Source: Hyposmocoma kahamanoa (lineage: Eukaryota > Arthropoda > Insecta > Lepidoptera > Cosmopterigidae). Taken from it: a DNA stretch of 64,000 nt. The stretch is taken from positions 8,122,096-8,186,095 of the forward strand of contig NW_020654289.1 of assembly GCF_003589595.1 (NCBI RefSeq), in the 5' to 3' direction. The notes beneath the pieces were generated by a model, which ran no database searches, was not told the origin of the DNA, and saw only the letters and a list, made by a program, of their open reading frames with translations. The position numbers and the translations under genes were made by a program. Positions within the stretch are counted from its first letter, which is position 1; each line of letters opens with the position of its first letter. This document shows, piece after piece, positions 53,807-64,000 of the stretch.

Positions 53807-55037
53807 TGTGTGACTTGCAGTTATTTCAGTGCATTCACGTGCTGAGTTAAGGACACTGTGTGTTCGCTGTGAAATATATAGGGTATAAATTATGTGGCAT
53901 AACAAATCGCCTATAATTATAAAATCGCATAGCAATTTTTCGTATAAATTATTAGTTAGTCATAATAGAAGCAACTAGCCGCTGGCAAAAGTTGCGCAGT
54001 CTAGTATTTAAGGGGGATACCGAAATTTTCCGAGATCTATAAGATTTCACGGCGAATGTAGTTAAAACTCGCTACCTTGATCGTCAGTGAAAGCCCGTCT
54101 AGACCATATTTATTAGGAAGGCACATTGCTTCGACATTTATGTTTTTTTTTAGAATTAGACCCTTTTTTAAGTAGGTAAAAGTTATGACAATAACAATTT
54201 GCCTTCCCAAATTCATAGCGAGAAAACGGCCGTAATTACGGATTTCGTGCTTCGAGAGTAGGGCCCTGGGACTTCCACAGTAAGGTCGTCATTATGTACA
54301 AAATATATAAATTGAATATATAATCCAGCTGAAGAAACGAAGGCCACGTGATGTATGAATTTAACTTTAATCGAAACGCCCACACCAACAACGCACAAAA
54401 TCAGCCAATCTCGACCAAATAATATTATAGCGAGCAAATATTTAGCGACGCCATTTTTACGCGAAAAGCAGATTAAAGTTAAACAGTGACAACGCGGTAC
54501 GTGCTCTACCAACTCCATTCGACGACTCTTCTCATAAACGATCACTTAACTTTCAACCGACCGCGCGATCATTTCTCGCTAAGCAAGACATTATTCCAAG
54601 CGTTATACTAGTGAACTGGTAATGTACAAAATATTCAGAGAATGGTTATCCAAGAACATCAGAAAATTTTACACCACACGGCGCAGACCTGTGGTTGGTA
54701 GTGTTGAAACAAGCACGTGCGCCGGGGTGAGGCGTACGGTGGGGCAAGGGGGAGTTAGCAACAACTTATTCGAAGTACTGTTGGAATGAGAGTTGTTGTA
54801 TTTATAAGCGTACCACCTTGTATCAGCTAAGCTATCATTGCAAATAGTGTACTCATACGTAGGCTATATGGGTCTTTGTTTCACGTACTTTTTTATGTTT
54901 TATTATCCTTAATTATAACAAAATATTTTCTAATACTGAGGGTCGTCAGGTCAATGGTAATCAGGTGAACGTAAGAGTAATATAGTGTCCACCACAGGCA
55001 AGATATGCACCTAGATGTAGAGTTGATACCATAATAA
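53807..55037. other. No gene recognised
   Basis: Unique sequence. Minus frame 54213-54545 (110 codons) has no recognised domain. GC-rich patch at 54700-54760 (CACGTGCGCCGGGGTGAGG). Confidence 0.45.
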
Positions 55038-55252
55038 CTACCTCCGTGGCCTAACGGTTATCATGCCGGACTGCCACGCAGAGGTCCTAGGTTCGATTCC
55101 CGGACCGGGAGAAATATTTGTATGGCCTACTTTTATTTCTCTCGTGAGTTTGGGTGTAATTTGTGGTTGTCTATGTGTGTGCCCATGGCACCCGCGACAC
55201 AGGGTTTCCCTAGTTCGGGGCTATGTTGAGTGTGTGCGTTATTATTATAATT
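55038..55252 (+). repeat. tRNA-derived SINE (family 1), full length
   Basis: Head ACTACCTCCGTGGCCTAACGG, B box GGTTCGATTCC, complete body and GTTGAGTGTGTGCGTTATTA tail. Close to the family consensus inferred from the ten loci here. Confidence 0.87.
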
Positions 55253-55344
55253 ATTAATTAAAGAATATACTATCAATGAGAGCAATGACTCCGACATCAC
55301 CGCAATCTCGTCTCTACGTGTTTGCACCGTATTAAAAGGTTATA

Positions 55345-55545
55345 TTTATTCCACATTTACAAGGCGAACGGTAGAGGAGTGGAATTCCCTTCCTGCAGAC
55401 TTGTTTCCCGAACGCTATAACTTGGGCCTTTTTACGGCGAAAGTGAATAGGCACTATTTAAGCATGCATGCTACATCGTTGACCTCATCAGCGCTTTTCA
55501 TCAGGGGAGATGGAGGTCAAATACGCACTTATTAACTTATAAAAA
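55345..55545 (+). pseudogene. CR1/jockey-group LINE 3' end
   Basis: Open over the last 50 codons: VEEWNSLPADLFPERYNLGL, then AKVNRHYLSMHATS, the C-terminus shared with 25640 and 43818. Followed by GGGGAGATGGAGG, CAAATACGCACTTATTAAC and an A-run. Confidence 0.78.
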
Positions 55546-56579
55546 AAATATGGAGGACAGGTTGTACAACTCACCAAAGAAGTTCCTGTCCGCATCCCTA
55601 TTAACCTTCTTACCGTATGGGCCAAAAAACAGGTGAGTGCACCTGGTTCGCTTTGGGCTCTCTCTAGCATTGCATCAATTTTGGTTTCTTGTCTACTATC
55701 CCTTCGCCACTTTCTGAAGCGCATCTTGGCATGTCAACATTTGTAGACCATAGAATACAGACATCGCAATTGTCGGCAGGTAAGTCTCGGAAAGTTTGTC
55801 CACGACTCGACGTGACATTTCCTAGCACGTAGTTAGCGATATCGCGCGAAATTTGGCACAAACTTACGTAGAACTCGCTACCCCTCGATATTTACTAGGT
55901 TATCAATATAATCATATGCGTGCTCTAATGTCATACTTAATAGTAATTTTTCTCCACCCAGTTTTACACTTACGTACATTATTTTGATATTTATTATAGG
56001 TAACAATTTTTGCAGAGACTTATGCCTGAAGTAGGTTGATCTTGTATTACAGGTCAGTGTCTACATCCTTTAGAAATTCTTAATACTAGATTTAGGCAAA
56101 GCAATGGTTGTTGCTCTGACAAGTTGTAAAATAAAGAATCAGTTAAATAAATAATTATGTTAAATTATGCAGTAGGAAGAAGAAGTGGAACAGTGTGTGT
56201 GAATGTGTGTGTATCTGGCATGTGTGTTTACCACCATTCACAAGAATATTTTGTTTTATACCTCACCAAAATTACCATTTGTAAAATTCCTCAACAATTT
56301 AACGACCAAACAAACTTTGAGGCGAGCTTATATAGCTTTAAAGATTTTATTTCTCACTAAGAATTTTCATTCACTTAACATGAGAAAAAAATAACTAAAT
56401 ATAGTACAGTTGAAATATCCAACGACAATGATTTAGTATAAAAAATTATTCTACATTAACTATGTGAGTTAGTTGGTTGAATGGCTAACGTGAATATTGC
56501 TGTACACAATGAACAAAGATATATAGAACGGCCAAAATTAGAAGCGACATGCAAGTAGTTTGACTAGGACGAAACGTTT
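55546..56579. other. No gene recognised
   Basis: A moderately GC-rich unassigned stretch (55555-55870) with overlapping minus frames of 78 and 65 codons and no domain, then AT-rich unique sequence with GTGTGTG words at 56190-56225. Confidence 0.4.
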
Positions 56580-56860
56580 GGTACTTTAAATTATTATTTT
56601 ATTATGTTTATTATTTATAGTGATCATAATTTTTTTTTATTTGTTCGTTGTATTAATTTTATTTTATGTTATTCAAGTAGTGTTAAATTTTTATTATTAT
56701 TAATATTATTTTATTTAGGAAGTTTTCAATAAGTGTGTTTTAAGCAATCGCTTGAACGTCGTTATTGTTTTTGAATCTCTTACGTCTTTTGGTAATTTGT
56801 TATAAATAGTGACACCTTCATTTAACATTTTAAGTTCTTTGTGAAGTCTTGATCTCAACT
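56580..56860 (-). pseudogene. LINE RT C-terminal end
   Basis: Minus codons 56858 to 56715 read LRSRLHKELKMLNEGVTIYN, then KLPKDVRDSKTITTFKRLLK and a TAA stop. The NxLPxxxRxxxxxxxFKxxLK pattern is the usual last motif of jockey/CR1-group ORF2. The 3' UTR (to about 56580) is AT-rich. Confidence 0.6.
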
Positions 56861-57724
56861 TTGATATTAAGTTTACTAATAGTTATTGCAGTATGTATAG
56901 TTTTATTTAATATTTTAAGAATTTGCAAGTTTGATATTTGTTTGTTCGCCTAATATTCAATAACTTGGTATCTTTTTATATTTTATTTCTTGATGTTAAA
57001 TAATCATAATTAAAAAGTACTTTAATCAGTTTGTTTTATGCAGTCTGAATATATACCGTCTTCACTTTTCAATACGATTAACAAAATCAACGTACTTTGC
57101 ATATATTACATTCTGTATAACATTGAAATTAATTCAATTGTATTGAAAGTAGTTATACTATTAATAAACAAAGCAAATACATACCGGTTAAGTTTCGGTG
57201 TCGCTTGACCAGTTAACTGCGTTTACAAGCAATTAGTTTTGTAAAGTTTTCAACCTCATTGCCTCCGGATTCGAGCTAAGCGGCCAACTAGAAATTCACG
57301 ACCGAATTAAGTCAGCGCTGAACAAAAGGTATGCGGAATGTCCGACAGCAGACCAGCTAAAACGCCAATAGACACTGATTCTCAAAGATGAAACCCTGTC
57401 TCGCCTGATAATACAAAATAATTTGTGGTGGACCTGTAAGCTATAATAAACTTGTGTCGGAAAGTAAAGACAGTAATGAGTTGGCCAAAACGTAGTGTTA
57501 TTGTCACTAGCTAACGTTTAAAAAAAGAACATTATCTACTAAAATGTTACATTGACTATGGTCATTTTAAAAATAATATCTATAAAATATTTTAAGAATA
57601 GGAAGTTTTATTTTTATTATTCGTAAAAAATGCCCAAATCCGGTAAATCGTAAAAGTACCGCATTTCATCATTATAATGCCTAACCACACACATTTACGA
57701 AGCCGTTAAAAACTATTGCACTTA
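56861..57724. other. No gene recognised
   Basis: AT-rich, probably including the decayed upstream part of the LINE that ends at 56580. GC-richer at 57220-57400 without a recognised feature. Confidence 0.4.
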
Positions 57725-57985
57725 AGTTGAGATGTGTCACCTTATCCACCGTATTCACCAGATACAGCCTCTTCAGATTTTTAATTGTTCAGTATTAACA
57801 AAATTCTTTGAATGGTGACTTTGATAACGAAGAGATCATTAAACTTAGACCTGTATTTTATAAGTAAAGACAGGAGGATTTTTTATGAAAGGTTTCTAAT
57901 ATTACCCAAAAGACGGCAAAAGGTATATCAACATGGTCAATAAATTTTTCATTAAAGTTTGATGATTTATTTTTTAAATGTTTTT
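57725..57985 (+). pseudogene. Decayed mariner transposase C-terminus
   Basis: CCTTATCCACCGTATTCACC at 57743 encodes PYPPYSP and then DTASSDF, the conserved (H)PPYSPDLAPSDF block that carries the third catalytic Asp of mariner transposases. Downstream, FISKDRRIFYERF and ILPKRRQKV correspond to the F-x-S-K...FYxxGIxxLPxRWxKV end. A TAA directly after SDF and frame changes make it non-functional. Inverted termini not found. Confidence 0.65.
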
Positions 57986-58016
57986 CATTAAAACTTTTAA
58001 AAAACTTTTTTTTTTA

Positions 58017-58226
58017 AACTGCCTCTGTGGCCGAACGGTTACCATGCCGGACTGCCACGCAGAGGTCCCAGGTTCGATTCCCGGGCCGGGAGAAATATTT
58101 GTATGACCTACATTTGTTTCTCTCGTGAGTTTGGGTGTAAATTGTGCTTGTCTATATGTGTGTCCATGGCACCCGCGACACAGGGTTTCCCTAGTGCGGG
58201 GCTATGTTGAGTGTGTGTCATTATTA
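58017..58226 (+). repeat. tRNA-derived SINE (family 1), full length
   Basis: Intact A box (TGGCCGAACGG) and B box (GGTTCGATTCC), complete body and GTTGAGTGTGTGTCATTATTA end followed by A-rich sequence. Among the best-preserved copies. Confidence 0.87.
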
Positions 58227-59458
58227 AAAAAAAAAAATTATACTCTGATATCACACAGACTTTTTGACCAACCCAATGTATAAAACTTTTTCTTTATATT
58301 CTGGATAGTTTTTCAAGAATGCATTTATTATTATTGAAACCCTGAGCAATTTTTTTTTTGTTTACTTTTTGCTTGTTTTAGTTTTGCCTTACCCATCACA
58401 CACGACTATTTTATTTTCAATATTAATATTTTATAATCAATAGTAATATGTGATAATATTGTTGATAGTAGTAGTAGTAGGATAATACGTATACTTACGT
58501 CGTTAATTTCACAACGAATGTAATTATACCATTTACAATTGTTTGTTATCCCTTGAAAATAAATAAAATAAAATAAATTTGTAATGTTATTAAGCAAGTT
58601 CTACTAACATTGAGTATTTAACAAATCAGCGTTAACAGCCATCTCGAGTTAGAATATGTTTATTTGTGTTCCTCCAACTCCTGTAAGCGCGAAAACTTGC
58701 CGACACTATTTGCTCAGCGCTGATGCGCCCACGATCGAGCCTTCTGAACCCTAACTGTTCGATATAAGAGCGGTGTTGGCGGTGGCACTAGTGTGTCGGC
58801 CAGTAAGTCGTAAAGCCCGGAGGCGCAATAAATAAATAGTTGTAGGTCGAAAGTTGGCGTCAGAGGAACTTTGCTACGTCTTTCCTTTACTTCCGATTTC
58901 ACCTTCACCTGCTGAATTATTTACCTTTTTTTTGTTCCTCCAATCGCCGCCGGCAACTCGCGCCCGTTCGTACCGAAATTTGCATATTTATACTTTGAAT
59001 ATTTGCAAAGTTTAATTAAATACAAGGCTCCATCTCAACTTCAGGTTCACGTAACTTTTTATTTGTTCGCTCGTTGTACAGTACTTGTGATTTGCTACGC
59101 ACACGATACGTAATGGAAATTTCTAATATGTACTAGAAATATCCATTACATATCGGGTGCGTGCAGAATTTGTTGCATCTGAGCCCGAGTTCGATATAAA
59201 AATTATGAATATAGAAATATATAAAATAGCCAGTATCAACTAATACCAGGACTTGTTTCTTTTATAAACGTTCACACGTACTCATTTTTGACCTAATGTT
59301 GATTTCTGGCCTGAATTGTAGCCCGAAAGCTGAAGGAAACTTGTACCGTGGTCGGTTTACGAATTTCTTTTCAATGCGAATTGTTAAATTTTCTTTTTTC
59401 TACATACATACACTTCACGCAATTTTCCCGTCACGATAAACAGAGACTACAACTTTCC
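58227..59458. other. Unique sequence with GC-rich segment
   Basis: AT-rich to 58670, then a mixed, CpG-containing segment 58680-58980 that resembles none of the repeats here. Minus frame 58714-58908 (64 codons) has no domain. Candidate conserved non-coding sequence. Confidence 0.35.
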
Positions 59459-59472
59459 ACTTGCTATAATCC
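59459..59472. repeat. Target site duplication, left
   Basis: ACTTGCTATAATCC, repeated with one change at 59647-59660 (ACTTACTATAATCC) on either side of the retroposed piece. Confidence 0.75.
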
Positions 59473-59646
59473 TTTTTTTTTTTGACGGGGGGGAAGTCTT
59501 TATGGATACCCCTGAGCCCAGGGAGACTCATCATTATGTGGGGACTCTCCCTCCAGACTGGAGGGCCTACCCCACCAAAACCCCCCCGGGTTTCCCTCTC
59601 GCCGGTTGAGTCGGCGCCGTGGGATCGGTGAACATTCACCACGACG
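59473..59646 (-). mobile_element. Short retroposed LINE 3' fragment or SINE
   Basis: 174 bp, GC-rich, ending on the minus strand in CCCCCCGTC plus an A-run (T-run at 59473 on this strand). A 14-bp direct repeat flanks it, the signature of target-primed reverse transcription. The text (CACGGCGCCGACTCAACC; CCTGGGCTCAGGGGTATCC) looks like the 3' end of a LINE I have seen widely in moths, so this is probably a 5'-truncated LINE. No coding part. Confidence 0.75.
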
Positions 59647-59660
59647 ACTTACTATAATCC

Positions 59661-60227
59661 TGACCTTTCGTGACATAGACACATGTGCAAGGATCACAAA
59701 ACTATATATGTATAATAAAATGTTTAAGGGATATAGCAATATACAGGGCGAACGCTGCCAGCATCTTGGGCATCTTGGGCACCTTGCCGCGGGGACCCAA
59801 TTTTATTCATATAATTTAAAAATCCTACTTTTACTTTCTAGTATTTAAGATTTTATTGTCTTATTTACTGTACCTGTATATTATCAAAATAAAATTAAAT
59901 TCTCTTAAGGATATTGACTCTATTGAATATTACAATGTATTATGATATTTTATTTATGATATTCATTTATATCGAGTCCTTAGGTTTTCGCGATTGTTAC
60001 ACATAGGAAATGAAACTATTTTTCCGGATTTAAATCGCGTATATTTGTTTTTTCAAACAAACCGACGTTTCGGGCCCTTTACAGGTCCCATGCTCACGGT
60101 TGACTGGTGTGGTACAGTCATCAACCAGTTATGTCTAATATTAATGCAATCCACCCTATTTTTCACTATAGTTACAAAAGTTATTAATTAAATGCCTTAC
60201 TCTTAATTTAATATCGTTTTTTACCAC
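59661..60227. other. No gene recognised
   Basis: AT-rich unique sequence. CATCTTGGGCATCTTGGGC at 59761 is a 9-bp tandem. Confidence 0.45.
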
Positions 60228-60460
60228 CACCATTGGGATGAACAAGTAGTGCGCGTAGTGCTTCACTCAGACACAGCTACTGCGCCTGTCACCCTGAGAC
60301 ATAAGTTGACAAGTCCCATGTGCCTGTAATTTCACCAGCATCCTTACCCGTCAAAACCGGAACACAGTAATGCTGACGTTACTGCTTGGCGGCAGAAATA
60401 GGTAAGTTGGCAGTACTTCACTGGAGGAATTCTTTCACAAGGAGCTGTACTGCTGCTGAA
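60228..60460 (-). repeat. Metulj-like SINE copy
   Basis: ATTGGGATGAACAAGTAGTG, a shortened CACTCAGAC block, then CACCCTGAGACATAAGTTGAC through GGAGCTGTACTGCTGCTG. The reverse A-tail is missing and about 60 bases are deleted. Confidence 0.8.
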
Positions 60461-60895
60461 CGTCACTTCACGTCGATGTAGTTAAAGATATCATTTAGAT
60501 CGTATTTAAAAAATATCTTGTTGGGTTCATCTTTCATGTAACGAATGATTTTCATCCACTTTACAGGTTTACCTTCAAATCTTTTTTGGCATTAATATAT
60601 AAATTTAAAGTCAAATGATCAGATCAGATCATAAAATTCGTGGTATTTAAATTCTTAGACAAAATAGTTATTTTTCACTATTTTTTGGGTGCCGACTTTG
60701 ATTATTTGTTTTTTGCGAGCATTTTTAAAAAATGAAGGAATGTTCGGCATTGAGTAAAGAGTACACAGATTTTTATCATTTTCAATGGCGCTGTGCATAA
60801 AGTTTACCTCCATGTAACTATGCCCTGACTCTAGAAATTTATGATCCATGATCTGGATGTGATCAATTATCTGAACAACGTACAGCAAAAAATAA
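60461..60895. other. No gene recognised
   Basis: Probably the decayed remainder of the AACCGACTTC-family repeat that ends at 60950, but the alignment is not readable by eye. The minus frame 60655-60888 has no domain. Confidence 0.3.
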
Positions 60896-60950
60896 AAAAA
60901 AAATACAGTCGAATTGAGAACCTCCTTCTTTTTTGAAGTCGGTTAAAAAT
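60896..60950 (-). repeat. AACCGACTTC-family end fragment
   Basis: GTCGAATTGAGAACCTCC and TTTTTTGAAGTCGGTT match the reverse of the 24726 end. Confidence 0.7.
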
Positions 60951-61784
60951 CACTTTGGGAGTATCATTTAGAATACTTTTCAAGCATTATTATCATATTG
61001 CTTGAACATTTAAAAAAGTTCGGTTAACATAACTTCAAATCGTATTATAAACAAAATACTATAAAATTATTTTCCAGCGTATTTCTTTTTACTCCTTGAT
61101 CTAGTGTTCTTTTCCATTGATCTGAAATTAATTTCAGAAATAACTTAAAAAACGATGAGTATGTATTTTACTGGGTTTATTTAATTTTATTTAACTTTTT
61201 GCGGTTTCTTTCACTTTATTATGTTTAAGATTCAAAAACATGCAGTCAAAATACACTTCTTATTGAACATACTTGCTATTTCTTCCTCAATAGTAAATCA
61301 AATTGAATCAAATAGAAGATCATATTTTGAATAACATAATATTTGATGTAATAGCAAATAATAATAGGTAAAATATACATAAGTATCTACATACAATATT
61401 AATCTAATATATACGCCACAGAACAGGGGGTGATTCGGAATTGTTAATAAAAATATATTTGATTTTTAATTTATGAATCATAATCTCTTGATTTTTTAGG
61501 TAATTTTAAAAACAATTACCAACTCACATGCTTGTAAATTTCTTTGTGAAGTACCTTGAACAGTAGATGGTAGGTACCAGTACAACACAATAAACCATTG
61601 ACCGCTACGGCTCACCTGGTAAGCAAAGGCACGATGCACCCTTGCGCGAATTATTTTGCGAGTATCTTTTACTGAACTGATATATTACTATAAATACCTT
61701 TTGTTAATAAAATTACATTTACAATTTAAATATAATTGATTAAACTATTATTAAAACAGAAAAATAGAAGTATATATTGTTTTT
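60951..61784. other. No gene recognised
   Basis: AT-rich unique sequence without notable frames. Confidence 0.5.
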
Positions 61785-62011
61785 ATTATTTTAATCTTCT
61801 TGGGATTCCAATCCCCTTGGAGGTTGGACAACATCTTGGCATTCTTAATTTCAGAGGCTGCCGCTCAAACGAGCGCGATGGTACTTTCTGCAGCCGAACC
61901 GTTCCCCTAAATTCTTTAACCAAGAGTACCTACTGCCTTCGACCGACTTTGTTTCGACTACTTTGTTTTCCAGCGGTTTTGCCAAGGATCAGCTGGAGTA
62001 GTTTGTAATTG
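61785..62011 (-). pseudogene. RT C-terminal end, relative of 32935-33212
   Basis: On the minus strand, in shifted frames: LQLILGKTAGK, SWLKNLGERFGC, then AAASEIKNAKMLSNLQ and GDWNPKK. These align with RLIMQGKVQGK, LMNLRHWF and AAALKMRIATMVTNLRR of the copy at 33030-33200. Stops and two frame changes. The plus frame over the same bases is a shadow. Confidence 0.6.
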
Positions 62012-62189
62012 TTTCTCATGGCGTGACCGAAGTTAGACATCTTCCTGTCCTAATTTTAATATTCTGAAATACTGAATCAGGCCCTGCTGTATAAAAATCC
62101 CTGTTATATCTTATTGCTATTCATTTCGCACATGCAATATATTTTTACTATACCGATGTGATTTGACCCTTCGATGCGAGGGATGAAAC
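62012..62189. other. Spacer
   Basis: Unique AT-rich sequence. Confidence 0.4.
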
Positions 62190-62550
62190 TAATTTAATAC
62201 ACAATCAAGATGGAACGTCTCCCCGAATGGAATCCCTTCCCGCGGGCTTTCGCCGCCGCCGAGCGAATAAATAACTAAAAACATGTTTACGGTGCGCGGC
62301 GCGTCCTCGGCACCGTTCACAATGTAATATTCCACGGCAATCTGTTCGGAAATATTACCGGCGGTATTTATTCCCGAACTCATTATTGGCGCGGGATCCA
62401 ATCGCGGGAACCCTGTCCCGGAGGTGAGATCACATTGGTTGCGGTAACTCCCTTGAGTCAAGTTGAGATTTGAGTCGCCAAACAGAATTGGCCCCCTGTG
62501 ACGCCCACAGTCGACGCGGACGCGGATCTTCCAGCGCTGGTGACGCACTT
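62190..62550 (-). other. GC-rich segment with 119-codon open frame
   Basis: Markedly GC- and CpG-richer than either side. The minus frame 62189-62548 is open for 119 codons from an ATG, with GGGESPREG and GRHRGPILFGDSN, none of which I recognise. No repeat in the window matches it. It could be an exon, a conserved regulatory element or an open frame made likely by GC content. Confidence 0.25.
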
Positions 62551-64000
62551 ATGATGTGATATCGGTTTTATTGGGGGCGTTGAAGGTGCTCCCATATGAT
62601 CGAGGTGTCACAAATAGTTTTTCCGCTTCGTTTCGTTTGTCTCTTCATATTTGCTGTCTGCCTGGTATATGATAAAAATGTGTTGACAGGGTGCTGTTTT
62701 GGTTTGCCTATTTCTTATATTCGTTATGCTGAGTTAATATAGAAAAACGTTAGGCAAAGTGCAGAAATCGCAACGATCGAATGCAGGGATCACTCAGTCG
62801 CAGGTTGAAGCGAGTTTGTAAACTTTCTCGTTGTCTGCGATTGCGGCACCGCGGGGCGATGCGGGGAACAGGGGACTTTTGTAGCACTTTCGGTACCTAA
62901 GTCAAGCTGCGGGTGCACCTGTCTGAACCTCTTGTCAGTTAGCTTGTAGAGTTTTGGTGCCCCAGATAACAGAATCTAGACTTTTTTTTTCTTCTACAAA
63001 AAAACTCTAACTGTCCACTTGCCGTGATTAATTCAGTTTTTATGGAATATTATCTCAGTAATTGAGCTTTGGAACTAATGGGTCAGAGAAGAAATTCATA
63101 ACAAAAACAGAAAAATAAATAAATATTTTCCGGATATTTTTCCAATACTTTTCCTACATTTGACGTTGACACCTGTTGAAAGTTGAAGTTACTGAGCTTA
63201 AACGATGGAGCCATTAAAAAGGTTTCTCTTTCGCTGTTGTGAAATCATTTTAAATCTCGTTTTTCTATAAATAGATTTTAGCTGTACACTTATTTTATAA
63301 TTCACGCGAAATAAAACTTCAAAACATATTTCTGAATGTAGAACATAATATAAGCCTTCGCAATTATATTTTTCCAATTTAACAAATTTTTTTACCAATT
63401 TTTCGGGATGTTTTTCCGGAAAAATTTCAAGTAGTCCACTACTTGAAATTTTTCGGAAGTTACCCAACAGTATTTGGAATTGAATGAATACACCTCTCAA
63501 ATGTAAATCATTATCGTTTACAAAATGGTCGCGCTTCCCCGAGCGGTGTCTGTCTGCAAACCGCGTGGAAAGCGTTCAATTTCCACACTATCTCACTTAG
63601 CATATCGAGGCGGTGAGAAATCGGCGCTAAGCCCTATTAGCCGCAATTCCACCGCCATTTGCGGTGATATCTATGAAGGGAACAAATTGAAACCATTGCA
63701 TTCATTATCATACGGCACGCGAAACTCGCTCGCATACACGCACACAGCTGTACTAATTCAAGCAGATAATGTAGAGAGAGCTCGGTGAATTATGGAACCC
63801 GGACACGAAAGTGCAATCTGGTTTACAGTGAAGCTGTTTGGTTTTCTTATTGGCTAGAATTGCGACTTAATATTCTGAGCGGACGTTTTCGTTTGGCTCT
63901 CATTAAAAGCTGCAGCAAGTGAGTTGTTTCGCATTTGTTTTGTTACCGAATCCCGTTGTGATGTTTGTACTGTACTTGCACCGTTCAGCTGGCGGTATCG
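62551..64000. other. No gene recognised
   Basis: Mixed composition. GC-richer at 62800-62900 and 63520-63760. An inverted pair TTTTTCCGGAAAAATTTCAAG / CTTGAAATTTTTCGG near 63408-63455 can fold. Plus frame 63525-63788 (87 codons, begins ATGGTCGCGCTTCCCCGAGC) has no recognised domain. Confidence 0.4.

Noticed and set aside
14668..58226. tRNA-like sequences with perfect A and B boxes (for example 50673, 55038, 58017)
   Set aside because: They are the heads of dispersed SINEs: each continues into the same 140-bp non-tRNA body, ten loci share it, and no paired acceptor stem closes the cloverleaf.

Overview
The window looks like intergenic or intronic DNA from a moth or butterfly (Lepidoptera). 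It is AT-rich and I could not recognise a single host gene with confidence. Almost everything identifiable is a transposable element or a remnant of one. The lepidopteran assignment rests on the repeats: non-LTR retrotransposon 3' ends with TGATGA or AAGAAG tails, a ~280-bp SINE that resembles the Metulj-type elements of butterflies, tRNA-headed SINEs, and LINE C-termini of the kind littering lepidopteran genomes. This rests on remembered family features, not on a database search.

Layout. 1-4.7 kb holds a palindromic MITE-like repeat (1.75-2.03 kb), an endonuclease fragment of a LINE (2.86-3.64 kb, minus) and a 211-bp MITE with TTA target duplications (4.0-4.2 kb). 4.73-7.51 kb is a complete but non-coding LTR retroelement with ~410-bp LTRs, a tRNA-Lys-type primer binding site, an ACAA target duplication and an internal tandem array of small hairpins. 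7.7-12.7 kb is a patchwork of two reverse transcriptase (RT) scraps, an inverted-repeat element (8.35-9.27 kb) with another repeat nested in it, SINEs, and two new-looking MITEs with 27/28 and 21/21 terminal inverted repeats (11.13-11.71 and 12.34-12.72 kb). 13-34 kb is low-density sequence with scattered SINEs and truncated LINE 3' ends, including an inverted pair of a second tRNA-derived SINE (19.7-20.2 kb).

35.6-37.8 kb carries two decayed RT pseudogenes, and 39.2-42.1 kb (minus) a decayed two-ORF non-LTR element with part of ORF1. 43.6-47.4 kb is the clearest locus: a LINE of ~3.6 kb (minus) whose ~990-codon ORF2 is interrupted by only one stop codon, inserted inside an older tRNA-derived SINE that it splits in two. 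49.38-50.40 kb is an internally deleted Tc1/mariner-like transposon with 28-bp terminal repeats, TA target sites and both ends of its transposase. 50.6-64 kb has more SINEs, LINE ends, a decayed mariner fragment (57.7 kb), a short retroposed piece flanked by a 14-bp target duplication (59.5 kb), and several GC-richer unique stretches that could be cis-regulatory or untranslated host sequence.

Sixteen copies of the Metulj-like SINE and ten loci of the commonest tRNA-derived SINE account for much of the recognisable repeat content. The only substantial open frame not explained by an element is at 48.02-48.55 kb (178 codons, no recognised domain). I found no CRISPR array, rRNA gene, bona fide tRNA gene or operon. 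The most useful material for follow-up is the set of elements whose termini can be read directly.
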